From Clostridia bacterium (GTDB lineage: Bacteria > Bacillota > Clostridia > Oscillospirales > Acutalibacteraceae): a stretch of DNA of 64,000 bases. The stretch covers positions 1 through 64,000 of the forward strand of contig JAFQGI010000012.1 in the NCBI GenBank assembly GCA_017415515.1. Direction: 5' to 3'. The notes beneath the pieces were generated by a model. The model saw only the letters and a program-made list of their open reading frames with translations, did not search any database and was not told where the DNA came from. The translations under genes and the position numbers were made by a program. Shown here piece after piece: positions 15,273 to 23,704 of this stretch (positions are counted from its first letter, which is position 1; each line of letters opens with the position of its first letter).

Positions 15273-18200
15273 ATGGCGCTGTATTCACTGAAAAAGATCA
15301 GCTTGTTGGCGGAGAGCCGACAGGCTTATTTGCGCGGCGTCAGCGGCTATAACGCCGGCTGGGTGCGCGCCTTTTCCGATGAGGCAGACCCCTATTACAG
15401 CCGCCGTGTCACCGCGCAGGTGGAGGAGACCGGTGTCTCCTATGCCGTGGAGGTGGGGTTTGACTCCACCGGTGAGGCGGCGCATCTGTCCTGCGGTTGC
15501 AGTCGCTTTGCCGCTACCGGGCGGGGGTGCAAGCACGTCGTCGCTACGCTGGTATATACCTATTATCGGGATATGACCTCTACCGCCGCTGTCCAAACCG
15601 CCGCTGTCGCGACCCCTGCCGTTACCGATCCCGCGGTGCGGCAACTGATGGACGCCTATCTGTCGGGGGAGCGGGTGCGGCTGACGGTGGAGGAAAGCAC
15701 CGAAACGGGTGTGACTTTGACCCCCGTTTTGCACCTGACGGGGCGAGTTCCCACGCTGACCTTTACGGTGGGACGAGAAAAGCCCTATCAAATCAAAAAC
15801 GTGGCCCGCTTTGCCGAATGGATGGAGCGGGGGGAAGCGGTGGAATACGGCAGAGAATTGACCCTGCTTCACCATCGCCACAGTTTCGCCTCCGAGAGCC
15901 GTCCGTTGTTGGATTTTTTGTTGGCGGAGGTGGGAGCACAGGCCGCCAAGATCGGCGTTGCCGTCGGTTCGGTGGCGGAGTTATCTCTTTCCAAGGGGGC
16001 TCTCGATCGCTTCTTTACCCTGTGGCAGGGGGCGGGCTTAACGGTGCACACGCCTGCGGGTGAGCGCCGCGTCACCCTGACCGAGGGACAGCCCACCCTC
16101 ACCCTCACGGTGGAACAGGAGGGGGAGGGGGTGCGGCTGTATGGCGACGAGGCCATGCCGCTGATGGGCGCCCGCAAGCTATATCTGCTCTATCGCGGGC
16201 GGTTGTACCGCACCAACACCGATTATACCCGACGCATGGCGGGATGGGTCACTCTTGCCGCCGCCCATCCCAAGGGATTGCATATTGCCTCCGCCGAGTT
16301 GCCTGCCTTTTGCGGCGGCGTGTTGGCGGCGGTGCGCCCCTACGTGAGCCTGCAGGGGGAGTGCGCCCTTCTGGACAGCCACACGCCGCCCCGCCTCTTT
16401 ACCGCCATTCGTCTGCATCGTGATGGCGAGCGGGTGACGGCGCAGGTGGAGTTTATCTACGGCGGTCGGGTGGCCGCCTATGACGGCGAGCCGCAACCCT
16501 GGCAGGACCCGCTGGCAGAATTCCCTGTGCGGCGGATCTTGGACGATTATTTTGCGGATCGCACCCCCGACGGCGCTCTCACCGCCCTGTGGGAGGAGGA
16601 CAAGCTGTATCGTTTCCTGACGGTGGCGTTGCCCCGGCTGCGCAGATTGGCGGAGGTGACCGAGTCCGCCGCCTTCGGCGCTCGCGGTCTGGCGCCGATG
16701 CCCGCCTTGTCGGTGGGGGTCAGTCTGGTGGACGATCTGTTGCGTATGACGGTGGATTTGGAGGATCTGGACCCCACCGAGCTGGCGGGCATCCTCACCG
16801 GCTATCGGGAGGGGGCGGCCTATCACCGCCTGCGGGACGGCAGACTGCTCCCCTTGCAGGAGGGCGGTCTGACCCGCCTGGCTCAGCTTACCGAGAGCTT
16901 GGGGCTCTCTGCCCGTGACCTGACGGGCGGAGAGGTGGCCCTGCCCACCTACCGCGCCTTGTATCTCGACCGCGTGCTGGAGGGACAGGCCATGCAGGTC
17001 ACCCGTGACCGCCTGTTTATGCAGTTGACCGAGCGGCATCGCCGTGCCGCCGAGGCAAAATACGACCTGCCTGCCTGCTTGCAGGGGGTGTTGCGCGGCT
17101 ATCAGCGGGTTGGTTTCCGCTGGCTTCGCTCCATGGAGGAGCTGGGCTTCGGCGGCATCCTCGCCGACGATATGGGCTTGGGCAAGACGGTGCAGATGAT
17201 CGCCCTCTTTGCCGCCGCCAAGGAGCGGGGGATCACCCTGCCCTCGCTGGTGGTATGCCCCACCTCGGTGGTGCTGAACTGGGAGCGGGAACTTGGCCGC
17301 TTCGCCCCCCATCTGCGGGTGCTGTGCGTCATCGGCGACGCCGCCGAGCGTCACCGCCGTTTGGAGAGGGTGGCGGATTACGACGTGGTGGTCACCTCCT
17401 ACGACATTCTCAAGCGGGACGTGACCCACTATGCCGACCTGGACTTTTACTATCACGTGCTGGATGAGGCACAGTATATCAAAAACAGCAACACCCAAAA
17501 CGCCAGAGCGGTCAAGTCCGTGCGCTCGGTGCGGCGGTTTGCCTTGACGGGTACGCCGGTGGAGAATCGGCTGGCTGAGCTTTGGAGCATTTTCGATTTT
17601 CTGATGCCGGGTTTTTTGTTCACACGCCGTGCTTTTATGAATCGCTTTGAAGCCCCCATCCAACGGCAGGAAGGCCGCGTGGCAGAACATCTGCGGCAGA
17701 TGGTGGCCCCCTTCATCCTGCGGCGCTTAAAGCAGGAGGTGCTCACCGAGCTGCCTCCCAAGACCGAGCGGCTGCTTCCTGCGCCGATGGAGCGTCCTCA
17801 GCGGCAGGTGTATCTTGCCGCCGTGTCCGACCTGCGCCGCACCATCACGGGCGGCGGAAAACTCAGCGGCAAACAGCGTATCACGGTGCTTTCTCAGCTC
17901 ACCCGTCTGCGGCAGATCTGCTGCGATCCACGGCTGTGCTGTGAGGGCTACAACGGCGGCAGCGCCAAGCTGGACGCCTGTATGGAGCTGCTCCGTGAGG
18001 CTACCGCCGCAGGCCATAAGGTGCTGTTGTTCTCCCAGTTCACCTCCATGCTGGCGTTGCTGCGCCAACGGTTAGAAGAGGAAAGAATTGCCCATTATAT
18101 TCTCCAAGGTTCTACCCCGAAAGAGGAGCGAGCCAGGCTGGTGGACACCTTCAACAGCGACGATACCCCGGTGTTCCTCATCTCGCTGAAGGCGGGTGGC

Positions 18201-18470
18201 GTGGGACTGAATTTGACGGGTGCGGATATGGTTATCCACTACGACCCTTGGTGGAATGGGGCGGTGGAGGATCAGGCCACCGACCGCGCCCACCGCATCG
18301 GGCAGAAAAATCCCGTGCAGGTGGTGCGGTTGATTGCCCGCGACACCATTGAGGAGAAGATCGTGGGCTTGCAGGAGCAAAAGCGACAGTTGGCTCAGCA
18401 GGTGGTGGAGGGGGTCACGCCCTCCCTCACCGATCTGACCGCCGAGGAATTACTGGAATTGCTGGAATAA
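15273..18470 (+). CDS. SWIM zinc-finger SNF2 helicase
   Basis: A 1065-residue helicase-like ATPase. A SWIM zinc finger lies at about 70-90 (SCGCSRF, then GCKH). The bacterial SNF2-associated region follows to about 590. The SNF2/RecA motor has Walker A DDMGLGKT near 630, DEAQ near 730, SGTP-like LTGTPVENR near 760 and motif VI TDRAHRIGQ near 1003. SNF2 ATPases move along duplex DNA; this HepA-like group is widespread in Firmicutes and lacks an assigned role. The ATG at 15273 has GGAGGTGG upstream. The transcript's leader carries a palindromic repeat. Confidence 0.92.
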   Translation: MALYSLKKISLLAESRQAYLRGVSGYNAGWVRAFSDEADPYYSRRVTAQVEETGVSYAVEVGFDSTGEAAHLSCGCSRFAATGRGCKHVVATLVYTYYRDMTSTAAVQTAAVATPAVTDPAVRQLMDAYLSGERVRLTVEESTETGVTLTPVLHLTGRVPTLTFTVGREKPYQIKNVARFAEWMERGEAVEYGRELTLLHHRHSFASESRPLLDFLLAEVGAQAAKIGVAVGSVAELSLSKGALDRFFTLWQGAGLTVHTPAGERRVTLTEGQPTLTLTVEQEGEGVRLYGDEAMPLMGARKLYLLYRGRLYRTNTDYTRRMAGWVTLAAAHPKGLHIASAELPAFCGGVLAAVRPYVSLQGECALLDSHTPPRLFTAIRLHRDGERVTAQVEFIYGGRVAAYDGEPQPWQDPLAEFPVRRILDDYFADRTPDGALTALWEEDKLYRFLTVALPRLRRLAEVTESAAFGARGLAPMPALSVGVSLVDDLLRMTVDLEDLDPTELAGILTGYREGAAYHRLRDGRLLPLQEGGLTRLAQLTESLGLSARDLTGGEVALPTYRALYLDRVLEGQAMQVTRDRLFMQLTERHRRAAEAKYDLPACLQGVLRGYQRVGFRWLRSMEELGFGGILADDMGLGKTVQMIALFAAAKERGITLPSLVVCPTSVVLNWERELGRFAPHLRVLCVIGDAAERHRRLERVADYDVVVTSYDILKRDVTHYADLDFYYHVLDEAQYIKNSNTQNARAVKSVRSVRRFALTGTPVENRLAELWSIFDFLMPGFLFTRRAFMNRFEAPIQRQEGRVAEHLRQMVAPFILRRLKQEVLTELPPKTERLLPAPMERPQRQVYLAAVSDLRRTITGGGKLSGKQRITVLSQLTRLRQICCDPRLCCEGYNGGSAKLDACMELLREATAAGHKVLLFSQFTSMLALLRQRLEEERIAHYILQGSTPKEERARLVDTFNSDDTPVFLISLKAGGVGLNLTGADMVIHYDPWWNGAVEDQATDRAHRIGQKNPVQVVRLIARDTIEEKIVGLQEQKRQLAQQVVEGVTPSLTDLTAEELLELLE

Positions 18471-18471
18471 T

Positions 18472-18513
18472 AAAACAGCGCAGACGTGTGGAACGTCTGC
18501 GCTGTTTTATTAT
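18472..18513. terminator. Bidirectional intrinsic terminator
   Basis: AAAACAGCGCAGACG and its complement form a 15-bp stem with a seven-base loop. It is shared by the convergent helicase and nagA genes and overlaps the end of nagA. Confidence 0.88.
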
Positions 18514-19628
18514 ACGATTTTTCCGCCAAAGATGGTGGCAAGCGGTTGGAAATCTCGGTTGGTGATGAGGATGTCGGCGTCGTTGCCGGCCTCCAGCGAG
18601 CCCTTGCCCTCCAATCCAAGCACGTCGGCGGGATTGAGGGTGGCGCAGTTGACGCACTCCCACAGGGGAAGGTTGGTATGGGTGTGGAGGTTACGCACCG
18701 CCTCCCATAGCCGCAGGGCGCTGCCGGCCAGCGTGCCGTCTGCGAGAACACAGCGTCCATCCCGCACTTGGATGGGCTGTCCGCCCAGTGTGCCCTTGCC
18801 GTCCGGTGTGCCGGCGGCAGAAAGGCAGTCGGTGACCAAACAGAGATTCCAGGTCTTTTGCCGCCATACCAATTCGTAGAGGGCGGGATGGACGTGGTGA
18901 TCGTCCGCAATCAGCTCACAGCTTACGTCGGCGGTCAGCGCCGCCCCCACTGCACCGGGGTGGCGGTGGTGAAGGGGAGACATGGCGTTAAACAGATGGG
19001 TGGCGTGGGTGACACCTGCCTCCACCGCCGCCATGGCGGTGGCGTAGTCGGCATCGGTGTGACCCATGGCCAGCACCATGTCGGTTTCCTGCTTCAGCTC
19101 GCGGATGGCGGCAAAGTCGCCATCCATCTCGGGGGCGAGGGTCAGTATTTTCACCACGTCTGCGTATTCCTTGACAAAGGCGGGGTTGGGCGGTGCGGCG
19201 CAGGCGGCGTCCTGTGCCCCTGCTTTGGCAGGGTTGATATAGGGGCCCTCTGCGTGGACGCCCAACAGAGCGTGTCCGTCTTCCGTCATTACCTCGCGGC
19301 AGGCGGAGAAGGCAGAACGGAGCGTATTTTCGTCGGTGGTCATGGTCGTTGCCAACCAGCCGGTGACGCCGTTTTTCAGCATCAGGGCATCCATGCTTCG
19401 CAGGGCGTCGGGGTTGCCGTCGCACACGTCCACGCCGCCGTAGCCGTGGACGTGCAGGTCGATAAGCCCCGGCATCACATAGCCGCCGCAGGCGTCAATG
19501 CGGGTGGCGTCGGAGGGGATATCCTCGGTATGTACCACGCCCAAGATGACGTTATCTTCGTACAATAAGGCACAGCCGTCCACCATCGTGTCCGGCAATA
19601 AAATGGTGCCGTTGACAATCGCATTCAT
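18510..19628 (-). CDS. nagA: N-acetylglucosamine-6-phosphate deacetylase
   Basis: Removes acetate from GlcNAc-6-phosphate in amino-sugar and peptidoglycan recycling. The 372-residue amidohydrolase has H59 and H61 in DLHVHGYGG, the metal-binding glutamate in HAEGPYINPAKAG (about E131), MGHTDADY, THLFNAMSPLHHR and the catalytic aspartate in VTDCLSAAG. Its start overlaps the end of the ZIP transporter gene by four bases. NagA needs a divalent metal, so coupling to a metal importer is plausible but unproven. No nagB is visible nearby. Confidence 0.94.
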   Translation of the reverse strand: MNAIVNGTILLPDTMVDGCALLYEDNVILGVVHTEDIPSDATRIDACGGYVMPGLIDLHVHGYGGVDVCDGNPDALRSMDALMLKNGVTGWLATTMTTDENTLRSAFSACREVMTEDGHALLGVHAEGPYINPAKAGAQDAACAAPPNPAFVKEYADVVKILTLAPEMDGDFAAIRELKQETDMVLAMGHTDADYATAMAAVEAGVTHATHLFNAMSPLHHRHPGAVGAALTADVSCELIADDHHVHPALYELVWRQKTWNLCLVTDCLSAAGTPDGKGTLGGQPIQVRDGRCVLADGTLAGSALRLWEAVRNLHTHTNLPLWECVNCATLNPADVLGLEGKGSLEAGNDADILITNRDFQPLATIFGGKIV

Positions 19629-20392
19629 CCCAACACCACATCCATCACTAACATTAGGCAGAAGCCCACCAGCAGGGCATAGGTAGCCCCGCGCTCACTG
19701 CCGTGGGCGTGGGTTTCGGGGATCATTTCATCGCTGATGACGTACAGCATGGTGCCGCCGGCAAAAGCCAGCGCAAAGGGCAAAATCGCCGAGGCCACGC
19801 TGACCGCAAAATAGCCGATGAGGGTGCCCACAACCTCCACCAGACCGGTGAGCATACCGATGATAAAGGTTTTGCGGGGGGGCACACCCGCCGCCAGCAT
19901 GGGGCCGATGACCACCATACCCTCGGGGATGTTTTGCAGGGCGATACCGCCGGCAATGAGCAGTGCCTGGGTGGTATCGTCGGTGCCGAAGCTGACGCCG
20001 GCGGCGATGCCCTCCGGCAGGTTATGTATGGCGATGGCCGCCACAAACAGGATAACCTTGCTCAGCTGACCGTTTTGGTGGGGTTCGCTGTCGCCGCCCA
20101 TCAAATTGTGCAGGTGGGGCACCAGCTTATCCACCAAGCTCAGGCAGACGGCGCCCACAAAGATGCCGCCGCAGGTGATGAGAAGACCCCAGCCGGTGCC
20201 GTGATCGGCGGAACCATAGTCGATGGCGGGGAGGATGAGACCCAGCACCGCCGCTGCCAACATCACGCCGGCGGCGAAGGACAACACGATATCCGAGAAT
20301 TTGTGGGAGAGCTTGCGAAATATAAAACCGATGAGGGCGCCGACGACGGTGGCGCCGCCAACCCCCAGAGCGGTAAGTAATACCATAGTCAT
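19625..20392 (-). CDS. ZIP-family divalent metal transporter
   Basis: A 255-residue, eight-helix membrane protein of the ZIP (ZupT-like) family. The conserved metal-binding helices carry HNLPEG near residue 121 and QNIPEG about 33 residues later. A His-containing loop (PHLHNLMGGDSEPH) lies between helices 3 and 4. It likely imports zinc, iron or manganese. The ATG at 20392 is preceded by AGGAG. It overlaps nagA by four bases and lies downstream of the redox operon, separated by a hairpin. Confidence 0.9.
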   Translation of the reverse strand: MTMVLLTALGVGGATVVGALIGFIFRKLSHKFSDIVLSFAAGVMLAAAVLGLILPAIDYGSADHGTGWGLLITCGGIFVGAVCLSLVDKLVPHLHNLMGGDSEPHQNGQLSKVILFVAAIAIHNLPEGIAAGVSFGTDDTTQALLIAGGIALQNIPEGMVVIGPMLAAGVPPRKTFIIGMLTGLVEVVGTLIGYFAVSVASAILPFALAFAGGTMLYVISDEMIPETHAHGSERGATYALLVGFCLMLVMDVVLG

Positions 20393-20408
20393 AAGTAACT
20401 CCTAACTG

Positions 20409-20434
20409 TAAGCCCACGCCTGGACGGCGTGGGC
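20409..20434. terminator. Hairpin between rubredoxin and ZIP transporter genes
   Basis: GCCCACGCC and its complement form a nine-bp stem with a TGGAC loop. No strong T run follows on the minus strand, so it may only attenuate read-through. Confidence 0.4.
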
Positions 20435-20445
20435 GTTACGGTTCA

Positions 20446-20604
20446 TTAGTCTTCGCTGAACATATCCTTGCCAACGCCGCACAGGGGGCACTGGAAATCC
20501 TCGGGCAGATCCTCAAACTTGGTGCCGGGGGCAATACCCAGATCGGGAGCACCCGCCTCCTCGTCGTAGACCCAACCACAGGCGTCACATACGTACTTTT
20601 TCAT
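20446..20604 (-). CDS. Rubredoxin
   Basis: A 52-residue one-iron electron carrier. The translation starts [18 protein letters not shown] and ends [14 protein letters not shown]. The two CxxC knuckles at C6-C9 and C39-C42 bind the iron. GGAGG lies upstream of the ATG. It follows the flavodiiron gene by 26 bp, so it probably delivers electrons to that oxygen- or NO-reducing enzyme, which also carries its own rubredoxin domain. Confidence 0.95.
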   Translation of the reverse strand: MKKYVCDACGWVYDEEAGAPDLGIAPGTKFEDLPEDFQCPLCGVGKDMFSED

Positions 20605-20630
20605 ATCTATTCACCTCCTTCAGGTGGTAT

Positions 20631-22421
20631 TCACTGTATGGGTTCAAAATCTGCCGCGCCGTGCTTGCACAGGGGGCAGATGAAATCCTCGGGCAGGGTG
20701 TCGCCCTCGTAGACGTAGCCGCAGATCTTACAGACGTAGCCTTTTTTGCCCTCAGTGGCGGGCTTGGGCTTGACGTTGTCGAAATAATAGGTATAGGTCA
20801 TGGTTTCCTTATCGCTCAAGACCCGTGCCTCGGTGACGGTGCAGATGAACATGCCGTGGGTGTCCAAATCCACGTATTCCTCCACCTGCAGGGAGAGGAA
20901 GGCGTTGATGTAGCGGGGGAGCACCACCAACCCGTTGTCCGAGCGCTGGGGGATACATTCCGCAAACTTATCCACGTTGCGTCCGCTGACAAAACCGAAG
21001 GCCTCAAACACCTTAAAGGGGGCGTCGGTGGTCAGACAGTTGACGTTCATTTTGCCGGTCTGTTGGATGATGTGGTGAGAATAATTCTCTTTATTGATGG
21101 TGACCGCCACCCGATTGGGGGTGTTGGTGACTTGGGTCACGGTGTTGACGATGAGGCCGTTGTCCTTTTCGCCGTCACGGCAGGTGACCACATACAATCC
21201 GTAGCCGATGTGGAACAGGGCGGTCATATCCTGCTTGTCGGCGGTGGCGTCCTGACGGGCCAGATATTCGCCGCAAAGCTCCGCGGTGAGATCCGCCATC
21301 TGCTGACGGCTGTCCGCGTTGAGGGTGCTGAAGATCTTGACGGTGGTGTTGGTAAAGGTCAGGTTTTTGCAACCCTCCAGCATCCCACGCATCGCCTTGG
21401 CCGCCATCGGCGCCCAGCTGCCGTTTTCCATCAGAGCCACCGTGCGGTTTTGATAGTTGCGCTCGGTCAGATGATGGATAAACTCCCGCATAAAGGGGAA
21501 GATGTCGGCGTTATAGGTGGTGGTGGCCAGTACTAACTTACTGTAACGGAAGGCATCCTCCACCGCCTCGTGCATATCGCAACGGGCCAGGTCGTTGACC
21601 ACTACTTTGGGGCAGCCGTTCTGCCGCAGCAGCTCTGCCAACTGCAAAACAGCCCGCTTGGTGTTGCCGTAGACCGAGGTGTAGGCGATGACGATGCCCT
21701 CCTCCTCCGGCTGATAGGAGGACCAGGTGTGATAGAGGTCGATATAGTATCCCAAATTCTCGGTGAGGACAGGGCCGTGGAGGGGGCAGATGGTGGCGAT
21801 GTCCAACGTGGCGGCTTTTTTCAGCAACGCCTGCACCTGCACGCCGTATTTGCCCACAATGCCGATGTAGTAACGGCGCGCTTCGCAAGCCCAGTCCTCC
21901 TCCACGTCCAACGCACCGAATTTGCCGAAGGCATCGGCGGAGAACAGCACCTTATCCGTGCTGTCGTAGGTCACCATCACCTCCGGCCAATGCACCATGG
22001 GGGCGGTGACAAAGGTCAGGTTGTGTTTACCCAAGGAAAGGGTGTCCCCCTCGCCTACCATCAGACGGCGATCGGCATAGTCGGTGCCGAAGAACTGCTC
22101 CATCATCTTGAAGGCTTTGGCGGTGGCCACGATGGTGGCAGCGGGATAGGCGTCGGCAAAGCGGTGAATGTTGGCGGAGTGATCCGGCTCCATGTGTTGC
22201 ACGATCAGGTAGTCCGGTGTGCGGCCCTGCAAAGCGTTTTGCAGGTTGTCCAACCACTGGTGGGTGAAGGCGGCGTCCACCGTATCGAACACGGCGACCT
22301 TTTCGTCCAAAATCACATAGGAATTGTAGGACATGCCGTTGGGAACGGCATACTGCCCCTCAAACAGGTCGATGCGGTGGTCGTTGACGCCGATATATCG
22401 GATGTCGTTGGAAATAAACAT
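20631..22421 (-). CDS. Flavodiiron protein fused to flavin reductase and rubredoxin domains
   Basis: Reduces oxygen to water or NO to N2O, protecting anaerobic enzymes. The 596-residue protein has four modules. A metallo-beta-lactamase diiron domain has ligands H76, E78, D80 and H81, then H144, D163 and H215. A flavodoxin domain has FMN loop TSVYGNT at 248-254. A flavin-reductase-like FMN domain covers about 400-550. A C-terminal rubredoxin has C564, C567, C582 and C585. Most family members have only the first two, or those plus one extra. The ATG at 22421 follows AAGGAG; an upstream extension in frame is not used. It lies between ldh and rubredoxin. Confidence 0.93.
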   Translation of the reverse strand: MFISNDIRYIGVNDHRIDLFEGQYAVPNGMSYNSYVILDEKVAVFDTVDAAFTHQWLDNLQNALQGRTPDYLIVQHMEPDHSANIHRFADAYPAATIVATAKAFKMMEQFFGTDYADRRLMVGEGDTLSLGKHNLTFVTAPMVHWPEVMVTYDSTDKVLFSADAFGKFGALDVEEDWACEARRYYIGIVGKYGVQVQALLKKAATLDIATICPLHGPVLTENLGYYIDLYHTWSSYQPEEEGIVIAYTSVYGNTKRAVLQLAELLRQNGCPKVVVNDLARCDMHEAVEDAFRYSKLVLATTTYNADIFPFMREFIHHLTERNYQNRTVALMENGSWAPMAAKAMRGMLEGCKNLTFTNTTVKIFSTLNADSRQQMADLTAELCGEYLARQDATADKQDMTALFHIGYGLYVVTCRDGEKDNGLIVNTVTQVTNTPNRVAVTINKENYSHHIIQQTGKMNVNCLTTDAPFKVFEAFGFVSGRNVDKFAECIPQRSDNGLVVLPRYINAFLSLQVEEYVDLDTHGMFICTVTEARVLSDKETMTYTYYFDNVKPKPATEGKKGYVCKICGYVYEGDTLPEDFICPLCKHGAADFEPIQ

Positions 22422-22440
22422 AGTATATAACTCCTTATTA

Positions 22441-23475
22441 TTAAAAGCACTTTCCGTCTTTGCAATCCTTGGCTTCGCCGCCCCGCCAGCACACCTCGTT
22501 TTGGCATTGCCCGGCGTTTTGCAGGGCAAGGAGGTTTTGTACCGTGGTTTCGGCAATGTTTTCCAGCGCCTCCTCGGTGAGGAAGGCCTGGTGGGAGGTG
22601 ACGATGACGTTGGGCATGGAGATGAGCCGTGCCAGGGTGTCATCCTCTAAGATGTGTCCCGACTTATCCTCGAAGAACAGGTCACCCTCCTCCTCGTATA
22701 CGTCCAGGCAGGCGGCGCCTACATGGCGGGATTTGATGCCCTCCAGCAGTGCCTCAGCGTCCACCAGCGCACCGCGGGAGGTGTTGAGCAGCACCACGCC
22801 CCGTTTGCATAGTTTGAGGCTGTCGGCGTCGATGAGGTGATAGGTGTCCTCGGTCAGGGGGCAGTGGAGGGAAATGATGTCGCTCTTTTCAAACAGTTCG
22901 GATAGCTCCACATAGCGGATGGTGTCGCCGTTGTCCAGCCCCTCATAGGGGAATTTGTCGTAGCAGAGCACCTGCATCCCGAAGCCGCGGCAGATGTCGA
23001 CAAACACCCGCCCGATGCGACCGGTGCCGATGACACCCACCGTTTTGCCGTGGAGGTCAAAGCCGGTGAGGTTGGATAAGCTGAAATTGAAATCGCGGGA
23101 GCGGATATATGCCTTGTGGATGCGGCGGATGGAGGTGAGCAGCAGCGCCATGGTGTGCTCCGCCACCGCATAGGGGGAATAGGCGGGCACCCGCACCACG
23201 TGCACCTTGCCGTAGGCGTGGCGCATATCCACGTTGTTGAAGCCGGCACAGCGCATCGCCACCGTGGTGATACCCATCTCTGCCAGGCGGTCGATGACGG
23301 CGGCATTCACCGTGTCGTTGACAAAGGCACACACCCCGTCAAAACCGTGGGCCAAATCCACGGTGTCCTCGTTGAGCTTGGCTTCGAAATATTTAAACGT
23401 GATGCCGTTCTCTTGTCCGTAGCGGTCAAAAGAGGGTTTGTCGTAAGGCTTGGCGTCAAAAAAGGCAATACGCAT
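22441..23475 (-). CDS. ldhA: D-lactate dehydrogenase (2-hydroxyacid dehydrogenase family)
   Basis: Interconverts pyruvate and D-lactate with NADH. The 344-residue protein has the dinucleotide motif GVIGTGRIG (147-155) and catalytic R234, E263 and H295 in the spacing of Ldh-type D-hydroxyacid dehydrogenases. The last 21 residues form an unusual Cys-rich tail: C324 and C329, then C338 and C343, two CX4C pairs. The ATG has GGAGG upstream. It is first in an operon with the flavodiiron protein (19 bp downstream) and rubredoxin, so fermentation end-product formation and oxygen defence are linked here. Confidence 0.92.
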   Translation of the reverse strand: MRIAFFDAKPYDKPSFDRYGQENGITFKYFEAKLNEDTVDLAHGFDGVCAFVNDTVNAAVIDRLAEMGITTVAMRCAGFNNVDMRHAYGKVHVVRVPAYSPYAVAEHTMALLLTSIRRIHKAYIRSRDFNFSLSNLTGFDLHGKTVGVIGTGRIGRVFVDICRGFGMQVLCYDKFPYEGLDNGDTIRYVELSELFEKSDIISLHCPLTEDTYHLIDADSLKLCKRGVVLLNTSRGALVDAEALLEGIKSRHVGAACLDVYEEEGDLFFEDKSGHILEDDTLARLISMPNVIVTSHQAFLTEEALENIAETTVQNLLALQNAGQCQNEVCWRGGEAKDCKDGKCF

Positions 23476-23586
23476 AATTCTACCTCCTACTATTCTAACC
23501 ATTATCATATCACACAAGCGGCGGATTATCTATCTTTTTTTGTAAAATTTCTAAAAAGGTTTTTGTGCGTGGGATGGATGTTTAGT

Positions 23587-23662
23587 GTTCATTTTTGAAC
23601 AAGATAAATCGAAAATTTAACAAAAATAATCATTTTTTCTCTTGACATTGTTCATTTTTGAT
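23587..23662 (+). promoter_or_regulatory. Paired operator upstream of the binding-protein gene
   Basis: A perfect palindrome GTTCA-TTTT-TGAAC lies at 23587-23600. A second near-copy, GTTCATTTTTGAT, at 23650-23662 falls inside the promoter spacer. The two are 63 bp apart, six DNA turns, on the same helix face. This is the layout of a repressor that binds cooperatively. The regulator is not identified. Confidence 0.6.
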
Positions 23663-23670
23663 GCTATAAT
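23642..23670 (+). promoter_or_regulatory. Consensus promoter of the binding-protein gene
   Basis: TTGACA (23642-23647) and TATAAT (23665-23670) are spaced by exactly 17 bp, a perfect sigma-A-type match. The spacer holds one half of the operator pair. Confidence 0.85.
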
Positions 23671-23704
23671 CGCAACAAATAAACAAAAACGGAGGTTTTT
23701 GACG

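Noticed and set aside
22422-22643. Upstream extension of the flavodiiron gene by 74 codons
   Set aside because: The extension overlaps the end of ldhA, has Arg/Pro-rich shadow composition, and a proper ribosome binding site lies before the ATG at 22421.
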